Origin: a virus
IMG/VR virus record: IMGVR_UViG_3300017767_000099
Location: 1-26,599 of that record
Reading direction: 5' to 3' (one strand)
Length of the DNA stretch: 26,599 nucleotides
The translations under genes and the position numbers were made by a program. Each line of letters starts with the position of its first letter. Within the stretch, counting starts at the first letter, position 1. Below the pieces are notes generated by a model. The model did no database searches. It saw only the letters and a program-made list of their open reading frames with translations, and was not told the DNA's origin. Positions 8,000 through 20,157 of this stretch are shown in pieces.

Positions 8000-8585
8000 T
8001 TAATTCTTTTAAAATAGATTTTCTTCTTATTTTAGCATTTTTTACAATTTCTTTAGCCATTTTTTCTTTGTCTATACCTCCCACCCATCTTTCTACATGA
8101 CCATCTTCTGAAACATATCCTTCATTTGTAGCATTAACAGCATTTAATAAAAAAGATTCCATATCATTTACTATGTCTAATGAATTTTTTATTTTAAGTT
8201 CTTTTTTATAATTATCATATTTTCCTTCAATTATAAGTTTATGTTCAAATTCTATAACACAATCATGACAGTTTTTATGTACTTTATAATTATCTTTATC
8301 TAATTGACTTTTTATTACTTTACTACATTTAGGACAACATAAAGGTATAAATACTTCTTTTTTAATTTTATCTAATTTTGAAATAGTTTGTTTAATACCA
8401 TTTTTAATAGTCCATGTTTTTTTATTTTCAGTCCAAACGTCACCTTCTTTATATCTAATAGTTTTCTTTTTATAACCTACTTGAGATTCAGAAGATGAAC
8501 CTATTTTACCTTGAACAAGGTTACGTACTCTTTCAACGTCTTTTCTTTTAAATTCTTTTTTTAATCCTGCGAATTTTTGTTGCAT
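7968..8585 (-). CDS. Zn-ribbon protein of marine T4-like phages
   Basis: This 205-aa protein has one clear zinc-binding unit: C84-x2-C87 (CPKC) paired with C106-x2-C109 (CHDC). Upstream are segments VERVRNLVQGKIG, QVGYKKKT and EGDVWTENKKTWTIKNGIKQ, which I recall as a conserved family in cyanophages and other marine T4-like phages, usually listed as a hypothetical or virion protein. The C-terminal third is helical and basic. Its function is unknown; nucleic acid or protein binding through the ribbon is possible. It ends 32 bases inside the downstream 540-aa gene and starts three bases after the 242-aa gene stop. Confidence 0.72.
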   Translation of the reverse strand: MQQKFAGLKKEFKRKDVERVRNLVQGKIGSSSESQVGYKKKTIRYKEGDVWTENKKTWTIKNGIKQTISKLDKIKKEVFIPLCCPKCSKVIKSQLDKDNYKVHKNCHDCVIEFEHKLIIEGKYDNYKKELKIKNSLDIVNDMESFLLNAVNATNEGYVSEDGHVERWVGGIDKEKMAKEIVKNAKIRRKSILKELNGQKETTGTN

Positions 8586-8588
8586 AAC

Positions 8589-9313
8589 TTAATATTTTTT
8601 ATAAATTTCAAGAAGAGATTTTTTAAATTTTTGGTTTTCATCTATAGTCCCTGATGTTGGTCCTCTTGAACTATAAAAATCTGATTGAGCTTTTGATTCT
8701 GCGTCTCTTCCTTTTATCATAGCTTTTATCATTTCTAATGCTGTGTTTATATCTACAGGAATAGGTTGATCATCTACACCTACATTCATAAATCCTGAAT
8801 AACTTGAATCCCCCATTTGACCCAGTTCAGGTAATACATCTTTAAGTGCATAATATGTTTTTTCATATCCAAAAGCTCTAAGAAATTGTAATTCTCCTCT
8901 ATCCTTTTTAAATAATATTTCTTGAGTAGATCTACTTTTATATTGAAGAGAACCTAAATCTGGATAAATTGTAATTTCACCATCCTCATATTTATATGCA
9001 TCTTTTATTCCAACTAATTTATCTTTAAGATATACTTCATCGTATGATAATCCCCCTTTTGTTGGTTCTTTTTTCTTTATTCTAATAGCATTTTCAATTG
9101 CTTCAATTTCTGCTCCATATTCATCTGCTATAGGACCACCTTCAGGTTCAGCTTCTTGTTCCATTTCTCTGTAGACTTGTTCTAAACGATCTTGAAGATC
9201 TTCTAAATCATAAAATTCAACATATTCTTTAGTACGTTGATCAACAGGAGCCCCTTGTTCCCTTAGGGGCTTTATTCCTGCTAATTCTTTAAACCTATCT
9301 GGAAGAGATTTTT

Positions 9314-9317
<4 letters not shown>
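8589..9317 (-). CDS. Unknown virion-associated protein
   Basis: This 242-aa protein starts MKKSLPDRFKELAGIKPLRE. The 'RFKELAGI..L.E' opening is a recurrent N-terminus among structural proteins of marine T4-like phages. It then shows a coiled-coil-like acidic stretch (EDLQDRLEQVYREMEQEAE, about residues 39-57), a beta-rich centre (GEITIYPDLGSLQYKS) and a helical C-terminus ending KKSLLEIYKKY. There are no cysteines and no enzyme motifs. The start overlaps the stop of the 1423-aa gene as ATGA. A GC-rich hairpin lies about 46 bases inside the gene (9249-9271). A packaged or scaffold-linked protein is an inference from the N-terminus and context. Confidence 0.6.
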
Positions 9318-13585
<4,268 letters not shown>

Positions 13586-13595
13586 TTCTTTTTTT

Positions 13596-16500
13596 TTAGA
13601 AATCGGAAACCATCCCTCCTAGAATAAATTTTCCTGTTATTTTATACGGTTGTGTTGCTATGTTTTTGTCTCTAATTACTTCTCCTTCATGGTTTTCAAC
13701 TGATCCCATAGGAGAATCTAATACTTTAAGTATTTCATCACCTAATTTTTCAGTTGCAAGATAAGTTGTAAACCCTTCAATTGCTTTTTGTTTATCATTT
13801 TCATCATCAAATAGATCTTCTATATTTTCTTTTTGAAGAATAGCCAAATAAACCTGCTTTGAAACAGCTCCAACTTTTTTCTTAGTACCGTTAACGTTCA
13901 TAAATATAAAGTCTTTTTCAGGGATGTTATTTAATTCATTTAATAGATCACTTAATGACTTATTTACTGTGTTTTCCCCCGCTTCAATGGTATATTGTTT
14001 AGAAAGTGCTGCATTAAAATTTGGTTTTTTCTTCATTTCTGTTGGGACTGATCCATACACTTCAAAATCGTTTTTCTTTGCTGTTGGTTTTAAATTGTTT
14101 AGTAAAGATTCTAAAGCTGACTTATCATAAGACACTTCAGAAGACACTCTTTTAGTTAACATTTTTCTTTTTCCTTGTACTTCTTTAGTTTCTATTTTAT
14201 TTAAACCATGTATTGCTATAAAATTTGAACCATAATCTTGTACGTTAGTTTTTCCACTAACATATTCCATATTAAATAATATGTTTGGATCATCATATGC
14301 TCCTAATTTTTTAAGGTCAGCTTCTAAAGAAGGTAATGCTTCATTAAACATGTCTAATACTTCTCCTCCTACTTTAACCATTCCATGACCATCTCCAAAT
14401 CTACTTAATAAATCATCTTTTGTAATACCTTTTACGTCTAAAGATTTTTTAGAACCTCTGTCCATTACAAATTGTTTTTTACCATCTAAATCTACTAAAC
14501 GAATAGAACTATTTACTCCATCTATTTTTACAGAACCAGGAGTTTTATTTAGGGATTCTGCTGTTTTTTCAAATATATTTAATAAATCTTTACCTGAATT
14601 AACATTTGATAAATTAAAAGGGTGTGCCATATGTCCTGCTGCTCCTCCTTCTGTTAATAATGTTTCATTGATAATTTCTTTCCACCATGCTTTAGTAAAT
14701 GTACCTTCTTTTTTCATTCTTTGTGTTTTTTTCTTTGATGCTTCTTTACGTTTTTTAATGTATTCAAAAGCTGATTTTAAACGTTTTTTCTTTTGTGGGT
14801 CTTTTGTTCTACCTAAAGCAGCTCTTACTCTTTGATGTATTAAATTTATAATTTGTGATTGACGAGCATGAGATTTACTTTTAAATGATTTTTTTGTTAA
14901 AGTATCTACTATGTCTTGTCTAGTACTAAATTTAACTTTAACTGTGTCTTTAGGATTTTCGTCTGTATATAATCTTCTACCTGATCCTTTAGGTTTTTTA
15001 CCTGTTCCTTTTTTAGGATCAACTTCATTTATAGGGTTAAACATTACGTCTGGTAATTCATTATAATTAATCCCTATATAATCACCAACATTTACATTGT
15101 TATTTTTACAATACCCCCCAGGTAATTCTAATACTGTGTCTGCTTTTCCAGTGTATTTAGGACACCAACCACCTTTACAAGGGGAAGCACTGTGGTCTAT
15201 TTTATTTATTTTATTATTATCTATAAAAACTATATCTAGAGGAATTTTACAATTTTGCATATGAAATTGTCTTTTAGCTATGTCTAAATAAGGAAAAATC
15301 ATTCCTCCTTCTAATTCATTTCTACCCATCATACCTTGTACTTGTAATTCAGGTGTATCCATTACTTCTAAAGGTATAAATTTATCATGGATTACAGCTG
15401 TGCTTTCATTTAAACTCATCATAGTATCATATGATTTTGTTTTTAAATCATTTAATTGTAATATAAAATCTGTTCTTCTTAAAACTTTAAATGCTAAATT
15501 TTCAACACTATATTCTCCACCTTTTTCAAGGCCTGATGATCTCATATTTCTAAGTCTTTCTTTAATTCTATCTACAGAATTTATAACTTCTTGATATTGT
15601 TTATTATTAAATAATATTTTAATTTGGGGTAATTGAGACCAATAACCTTCTGCTTTAGATTTTATATCTTCTTTATCGAGAATTATTTTATTTTTAACAG
15701 GTTCATTAATCCATTTATCATTTAATACTGAGTATAAACCAGATGCTGTATGTTTTTCATCTTTATCTTCAACGTATACCTCAACAGGATAACCAAACAT
15801 ATCTATTTCATGTCTTTCATTCCATATTGATTTTTTAGCTAAAAAATAATCTCTAGCAAAATTTTTATTTTTTACAATTTGGGAATAATCTAATACTAAA
15901 TGTAAATCAACATCTGAAAATTTAGACCAATTATAATTAGCTAAACTACCTGTTAGTTTTATATCTTTTAATATTGTGTTTTTAGGTAATTCTAATGATT
16001 CAAAAAAATCTTGTGCTATTAACAATAATTTTTTTCTAATTTCGGGTTTTAATTTATTATTTTCCCACACATCAGTAACTAATGTATCTTGAATATTAAA
16101 ACTATTTATAACATCATCTGAAAATGAAATTTCATATAATTTTCTTGTAAGTGTACCTTTTAAATAATCAGGTACTTTTATATATTGATCTCCTTGTTTT
16201 TTAAGATCTTTTTTTAAACGTTTAAGATTTTTGCTGTGTTTAGCTTTTTCTTGATTATTCATAGTACCCATCATTTCTCTAATTGATGCTGGGTCTTCTA
16301 CTTTTAAAAATATGTCTGGATATTTATCTTTTAACGCAGATACTGATGTTCTGTTTTCTTCAGAATCATCTATAAAATAAATTGTTTGATATCCTTTTTT
16401 TATATGATTCTCAATCCAATTAGCTTTATCTTGACCTGTTACTTTACCATCTACTTGTAGGCCTAAAGGTACAACATAAGCATCTAAGCCTAATTCTTCC

Positions 16501-17513
16501 CTCATATATCTTGTTACGGGGTGTCCTATAGAACGCGCTGTAAGGATTGTTGTTTTTACTTCTGTTTTACTTAATGAATTTTTTAATTTACTTACTACCC
16601 CTGTGTTTATAATAGCATCCCTTATTTGTTTTTCAAAGTTTTTAAAATCATATGTAATGTCTAAATTACCTAATCTTGCTTCTAATTCTTTACTTTTTGT
16701 TGGAAATTCTTCTGATGATATGTCTAATTCTTGATAAAAATCAGGATCAGTGGGGCTAGTTATAACTGTTTTTATGTTGGTTTTTACTTTAGCTATAGTA
16801 TCGTCAAAATCATAAACATGTAGTATTTTTCCTTTTTCATTTTGAACCTCTTCTCCAAAATTACGTTTACGGTAAAGAGCGGATCCTATGCCCCCATTTC
16901 TGTATTTGTAATTGTTAGATGTTAGTTTTTTGGGGTTTGGGTCATTTGTTTTTGCAAAATCACGGTAATGATCATCAGGATGATATAAATCTTCTTTTAA
17001 ATTTGTAACTATATTCCAAGCTGCTTTTTCGTCTGTATTTAAAGGTAAACCATCAATAAAAAATTCTTTATTATCATTTTTAATATAACTACGCATTAAA
17101 GTGCCTGATATTTTTTTGTTAGTTCTTGAAGTTTGATCTGGTATATTAATAAATTCTATATTGATTTTTTTATTAAATTTTTTAGCGTAGGTAGGAATTC
17201 TTACAAAACGTGGATCTTCATTGTCTTTTTCTCCTTTTATAAAAAAAAGAGTATCTCCATCCTTAGCTTCTAATTCTACAAAATCATACACATCTCTTAC
17301 TGGAGAAATATTTGCTTTTCTAATTTCTATATTTTCTCCTTGTGTGTATAATTCCCATAATTTAACAGACATATCTTGGGTTATACTTTCTCTTTCTTTA
17401 GGGCCAACAAATACAATAACTTTCTCTACTTGTTGAGAAGCTATTTTAGCTGCTTTGTAATGTCCTATGTGTGGGGGTTTGTATCCCCCAGGATATAGTG
17501 CTATATTTGCCAT
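13596..17513 (-). CDS. Multidomain enzyme fusion: HxGH NTase, HAD, Pol-beta NTase, DUF192, ligase-like
   Basis: This 1305-aa protein carries at least five recognisable modules. Residues 1-145 are an HxGH nucleotidyltransferase (YPGGYKPPHIGHYKAA at 7-22; ISGTLMR at 135-141), of the NMNAT/cytidylyltransferase superfamily. Residues 230-405 are a HAD phosphatase (DFDDTI 235-240, TILTAR 322-327, FIDDSEEN 380-387). Residues 505-600 are a Pol-beta-type nucleotidyltransferase (GSLANYNWSKFSDVDLHLV 522-540, metal-binding Asp534 and Asp536). Residues 713-820 match DUF192 (IPLDIVFID, VNVGDYIGI). Residues 834-935 are a basic DUF5872-like segment (KPKGSGRRLYTDENP). Residues 955-1305 are a DUF6267-like domain with ligase-type motifs KIDG (996-999), NMEYV (1081-1085) and EGEVI (1276-1280). 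Counterparts of these modules occur in marine T4-like phages. Substrates are unknown; polynucleotide end repair or NAD-linked chemistry are the main options. Confidence 0.82.
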   Translation of the reverse strand: MANIALYPGGYKPPHIGHYKAAKIASQQVEKVIVFVGPKERESITQDMSVKLWELYTQGENIEIRKANISPVRDVYDFVELEAKDGDTLFFIKGEKDNEDPRFVRIPTYAKKFNKKINIEFINIPDQTSRTNKKISGTLMRSYIKNDNKEFFIDGLPLNTDEKAAWNIVTNLKEDLYHPDDHYRDFAKTNDPNPKKLTSNNYKYRNGGIGSALYRKRNFGEEVQNEKGKILHVYDFDDTIAKVKTNIKTVITSPTDPDFYQELDISSEEFPTKSKELEARLGNLDITYDFKNFEKQIRDAIINTGVVSKLKNSLSKTEVKTTILTARSIGHPVTRYMREELGLDAYVVPLGLQVDGKVTGQDKANWIENHIKKGYQTIYFIDDSEENRTSVSALKDKYPDIFLKVEDPASIREMMGTMNNQEKAKHSKNLKRLKKDLKKQGDQYIKVPDYLKGTLTRKLYEISFSDDVINSFNIQDTLVTDVWENNKLKPEIRKKLLLIAQDFFESLELPKNTILKDIKLTGSLANYNWSKFSDVDLHLVLDYSQIVKNKNFARDYFLAKKSIWNERHEIDMFGYPVEVYVEDKDEKHTASGLYSVLNDKWINEPVKNKIILDKEDIKSKAEGYWSQLPQIKILFNNKQYQEVINSVDRIKERLRNMRSSGLEKGGEYSVENLAFKVLRRTDFILQLNDLKTKSYDTMMSLNESTAVIHDKFIPLEVMDTPELQVQGMMGRNELEGGMIFPYLDIAKRQFHMQNCKIPLDIVFIDNNKINKIDHSASPCKGGWCPKYTGKADTVLELPGGYCKNNNVNVGDYIGINYNELPDVMFNPINEVDPKKGTGKKPKGSGRRLYTDENPKDTVKVKFSTRQDIVDTLTKKSFKSKSHARQSQIINLIHQRVRAALGRTKDPQKKKRLKSAFEYIKKRKEASKKKTQRMKKEGTFTKAWWKEIINETLLTEGGAAGHMAHPFNLSNVNSGKDLLNIFEKTAESLNKTPGSVKIDGVNSSIRLVDLDGKKQFVMDRGSKKSLDVKGITKDDLLSRFGDGHGMVKVGGEVLDMFNEALPSLEADLKKLGAYDDPNILFNMEYVSGKTNVQDYGSNFIAIHGLNKIETKEVQGKRKMLTKRVSSEVSYDKSALESLLNNLKPTAKKNDFEVYGSVPTEMKKKPNFNAALSKQYTIEAGENTVNKSLSDLLNELNNIPEKDFIFMNVNGTKKKVGAVSKQVYLAILQKENIEDLFDDENDKQKAIEGFTTYLATEKLGDEILKVLDSPMGSVENHEGEVIRDKNIATQPYKITGKFILGGMVSDF

Positions 17514-17524
17514 TAATTACTATA

Positions 17525-17541
17525 GTTTGTTATAAATATAA
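17525..17541 (-). promoter_or_regulatory. Candidate promoter or leader element, shared with 23943-23959
   Basis: On the minus strand this reads TTATATTTATAACAAAC, ending 11 bases before the ATG of the 1305-aa gene. The same 17-mer with one substitution occurs 10 bases before the ATG of the 240-aa virion gene. It is not a Shine-Dalgarno sequence. It could be a phage promoter -10-like element or an A/T-rich translation leader. Low-complexity A/T sequence limits confidence. Confidence 0.4.
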
Positions 17542-17545
17542 ACTT

Positions 17546-18469
17546 TTACGACAAGGCTAACCTCTTTTTCATTAAAGTGGAGGTAGTTAATTCTATTGCA
17601 TTATGTAGTAATTTTGTAAATTTTTTAAAACCTAATTCAGAAGGATCTTTATCCCCCATTTCTATAAGATAAACACGTTTTCCATAACTCATAAAGGTTT
17701 TAGCATGATTAAAAGCGTCTTTTAAAGCATCTTCATCTAAAGCAAGATATATTTTTTTAACATTACTTTTAATAATTTTTTTCATTAAAGATGTAGATAT
17801 TTTTTTACCAAATAAAGGAACTACATTACGTTTAATTGCCATAGCATCAAACGCACCTTCACATAAAATTATGGGTAAATCCCAATTTATATACATTTCA
17901 AACCCAATTATGTCCTTAGTACTGGACGCAAGTTTATGTTTAATATATGCGTTTTTATCAAATGATCTGCCAACATAATAATTTAGAAAACCATCTTTAT
18001 CATAACTAGGAACTACCACCATATTTCTTAAAGGGCCATTTTCACAATAATGTAAATTATATTTAACTACATCTTGTTTTGTTATTCCTCTTTGATCTAA
18101 ATAATGTAAAGCATGTTTAGATAAAATTGCAGAACTTGAAATTATAGGTATAACTTCTTTAGGTAATTGTAAAGTATTGGTGTCAACCTTTTGTTTTGTT
18201 TGTTTTTTAAAATTATATTGTTGGTCAATTTCTTTTAAAATATTAAATGTAGATCCAGGTGCATTGGATTTTTTTAATAATTGATAAGCTCTATGTCCTT
18301 TATAACCACAAACCCAACATTGAAATTTTTGAGATAATAAATTAAATGTAAGTTTTTTCTTATGATGATTACAACTAGGACAAGTAAATACAGCTTCATC
18401 ACCTCCTCTAGCTGATTTACTTCTACCTAATACTGATTCTAATAATTGTTTTAATAAATCTTCTTTCAT
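17546..18469 (-). CDS. DNA primase, DnaG/T4 gp61-like
   Basis: This 307-aa protein has an N-terminal zinc ribbon C30-x2-C33 ... C51-x2-C54 (FTCPSC, CWVCGYKG) of the type that recognises the primer template. The TOPRIM catalytic domain has the motif ILCEGAFDAMA (Glu204) and LALDEDA (Asp245, Asp247) and a later GDKDPSELG. All catalytic acids are present. It is shorter than bacterial DnaG because there is no helicase-binding C-terminal domain, as in T4 gp61 (342 aa). Its role would be making RNA primers for lagging-strand synthesis with a phage helicase encoded elsewhere. The start overlaps the GIY-YIG-like gene stop as ATGA. A replication gene among virion genes is unusual relative to T4. Confidence 0.93.
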   Translation of the reverse strand: MKEDLLKQLLESVLGRSKSARGGDEAVFTCPSCNHHKKKLTFNLLSQKFQCWVCGYKGHRAYQLLKKSNAPGSTFNILKEIDQQYNFKKQTKQKVDTNTLQLPKEVIPIISSSAILSKHALHYLDQRGITKQDVVKYNLHYCENGPLRNMVVVPSYDKDGFLNYYVGRSFDKNAYIKHKLASSTKDIIGFEMYINWDLPIILCEGAFDAMAIKRNVVPLFGKKISTSLMKKIIKSNVKKIYLALDEDALKDAFNHAKTFMSYGKRVYLIEMGDKDPSELGFKKFTKLLHNAIELTTSTLMKKRLALS

Positions 18470-18894
18470 CTAAAATCCCTGTCATAAAATTTACCTAATA
18501 TATTGTCATTAAGGTATTTTTTATCTTCTAAAACTTCTAATACAAATTGATATTTACATTCTAAATATGTAAGTTCTTTTTTGTTAAAAGCCACTTGTAG
18601 AATTTTTCTTTCTAAGTCTTCTTTATTTGCATCTTTTATAAAACTATGAGAACCATAGTAAGTTTTCCAATCGCTTTCTTTAAGTACTCTTTTATAGACA
18701 GGAGGTCTACCTTTACCTTCCCAAAGTGCTTTTTCTTTTTTGCCTAATTTTTTCTTTAAATTATATATTAAAGATTTTTTACCAATGTATTTTTTTCCAG
18801 TTGGGGTATGAGTTGTTTGATAAATAAAACCAAATGCTCCTTTAGGAAGGTCAACTATTTCATTAATAAGTTTGTCTTGATAATACCACTGCAT
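18466..18894 (-). CDS. GIY-YIG-like putative endonuclease
   Basis: This 142-aa protein has an N-terminal GIY-YIG-type core: GFIYQTTH at residues 22-29 in place of 'GIY', and KKYIGKK at 34-40 as the 'YIG' strand. The stretch ESDWKTYYGS, then a helical region and ELTYLECKYQF, matches a family found as free-standing genes in many T4-like phages and often listed as a homing or Seg-like endonuclease. It lacks a visible DNA-binding domain, so it may be a resident nuclease rather than a mobile one. It overlaps the primase start by four bases and starts three bases after the 144-aa gene stop, which argues for a fixed operon position. Activity is inferred from motif only. Confidence 0.7.
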   Translation of the reverse strand: MQWYYQDKLINEIVDLPKGAFGFIYQTTHTPTGKKYIGKKSLIYNLKKKLGKKEKALWEGKGRPPVYKRVLKESDWKTYYGSHSFIKDANKEDLERKILQVAFNKKELTYLECKYQFVLEVLEDKKYLNDNILGKFYDRDFR

Positions 18895-18897
18895 AGT

Positions 18898-19332
18898 TTA
18901 TTTATTTAAATAATCTATAGCATCCATTACTTCTTTTGATTGACTCATTGAAAATATCCCTTTGTCATAAGATTTTTCACAGGCTTGAATTAAAATTTTT
19001 ATAGATTTATTTATTTCTTTCTTTTTTTCTTTTAATTCTTTTACTCCTAATAAAGCATTCGGTTTTTCACCATTCTTATCTAAATAATCTAAAGCATTTA
19101 TTACACTTTGGGATTCTTTCATTGTAAATAATTTATTAGTATGAGCTAATTCACAAGCTTGTGATATTACTATTAAATGAGATTTATATTCTGATTGTTC
19201 TGTTTTTAGTGTTTCTAACGTTTTTCCGTTATTTCTTATTCTAGTTTCAGGAGGCATGTCAAAAGTTCTTTGACCATTTTGTCTTAAACCTTCTTGAAAC
19301 TCTGGGTATCCACCAGTTACTAACTTTGCCAT
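18898..19332 (-). CDS. Unknown protein with an internal duplication
   Basis: This 144-aa protein's residues 51-86 and 109-144 are two copies of the same helical unit, with the shared pattern 'LI.QACE.....k.F.M..S..V..A.DYL.K' (SQACELAHTNKLFTMKESQ versus IQACEKSYDKGIFSMSQSK). The first 50 residues are polar and probably extended (GGYPEFQEGLRQNGQRTFDM). It has no catalytic motif, signal peptide or membrane segment. It is the first gene after the 19354-19388 terminator and heads the primase cluster. The family is not recognised; a small helical-repeat binding protein is the most that can be said. Confidence 0.65.
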   Translation of the reverse strand: MAKLVTGGYPEFQEGLRQNGQRTFDMPPETRIRNNGKTLETLKTEQSEYKSHLIVISQACELAHTNKLFTMKESQSVINALDYLDKNGEKPNALLGVKELKEKKKEINKSIKILIQACEKSYDKGIFSMSQSKEVMDAIDYLNK

Positions 19333-19353
19333 ATCTTATGTTTTTATGTATAT

Positions 19354-19388
19354 AAAAAAAAGACCCTGGAAAACCAAGGTCTTTTAAT
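19354..19388 (-). terminator. Rho-independent terminator after the 208-aa protein gene
   Basis: A 10-bp stem (12 bp counting outer A-T pairs) pairs 19360-19369 with 19374-19383 and has one G-T wobble and a four-base loop. On the minus strand it is followed by eight T residues (19361-19354). It lies 25-30 bases after the 208-aa gene stop and before the 144-aa gene, dividing fibre genes from the primase cluster. Confidence 0.9.
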
Positions 19389-19412
19389 ATAAATGTTATT
19401 TTATACTACTTA

Positions 19413-20039
19413 TTATGAAGTACCTGTAGTAGTTGAAGCGTCTGCTGTTGGTGCTGGTGTACCTGTAGTAACCATACCGTAAGCCATACAGTGAACTAAA
19501 TTAGCTTCAAGGTAAGTAAAGTCATACATTGAACCAATTGCCCCACCTGCATCTGTTACTGCATCTGCGTCAATTTCTAACGATTGTGCGTTTGCTGTAA
19601 TAGTAAATCCTGCGGTTGCATCAGTAGCATCCCCATCTAATGCACTTAATAGGATTTGTCCTACCAATACACAAGTACCTGAATCTGCGAATCCTAATTT
19701 AAATGCTGTAGTTGACCAAGATGTAGTTCCTACTATACATCTGATTCTCATACCCACATTACCCGCAGCTGCATCTGGTAATGTAATAGCTCCTGCTTGT
19801 GCTGCGTTTGAATACCAAGTTAAATCTGTAGCTGTGGAAGTTAAATTTTCTGTTCCTGTTCCTGATTGTTCTGTAATATTTGAATTTTTTAAACCTGCTG
19901 AAAATGTTGTAGCTGCTGCTACTGTTCCACCGTCTGTTAAATTTAGCATACTGTCGAATACGTCGACAAAATTTGCTGCTGTGGGTCTATCTCCTGTTTC
20001 GAAGTATCCCTTTAGTGCTGTTATTCCTACTGCGCTCAT
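19413..20039 (-). CDS. Probable virion/fibre protein
   Basis: This 208-aa, low-charge protein is rich in Ala, Thr, Gly and Ser. Its N-terminus MSAVGITALKGYFETGDRP followed by TAANFVDVFDSML resembles an opening I recall in phage and metagenomic fibre-like proteins ('LK.YF.tGd.Pt...F.d..DS'). The rest is predicted beta-rich (ITLPDAAAGNVGMRIRCIVG, FKLGFADSGTCVLVGQI), ending in a Thr/Ser/Ala tail PTADASTTTGTS. It stands alone between a 118-bp upstream gap and a strong terminator, which suggests a separately and strongly expressed transcript, as expected for an abundant structural protein. The exact identity (decoration, fibre, or tail-surface protein) is not recognisable. Confidence 0.6.
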   Translation of the reverse strand: MSAVGITALKGYFETGDRPTAANFVDVFDSMLNLTDGGTVAAATTFSAGLKNSNITEQSGTGTENLTSTATDLTWYSNAAQAGAITLPDAAAGNVGMRIRCIVGTTSWSTTAFKLGFADSGTCVLVGQILLSALDGDATDATAGFTITANAQSLEIDADAVTDAGGAIGSMYDFTYLEANLVHCMAYGMVTTGTPAPTADASTTTGTS

Positions 20040-20157
20040 AATTTTTTATTATTTTTGGATTTTTAATTAATTAATTTAATAGAGATTGCAATCTATTTTT
20101 TGATTTCTTATCATACGTATATGCATTTTTTAAAAACCGCAATAAATTTTTATCTAT
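20040..20157 (-). promoter_or_regulatory. 118-bp intergenic region with palindromes; probable promoter region
   Basis: This is the largest gap in the window. It contains a perfect 12-bp palindrome AGATTGCAATCT (20083-20094), an ATACGTAT palindrome (20113-20120) and an AATTAATTAATT run (around 20064-20076). It lies upstream of the 208-aa gene, which ends in its own terminator, so a promoter or operator here is likely. No sigma70-type -35/-10 pair is convincing. Confidence 0.45.

Noticed and set aside
17531-17538. T4 late promoter sequence TATAAATA on the plus strand (also at 23949-23956)
   Set aside because: It points away from every gene in the window; I treat the segment as part of the minus-strand 17-base element instead.
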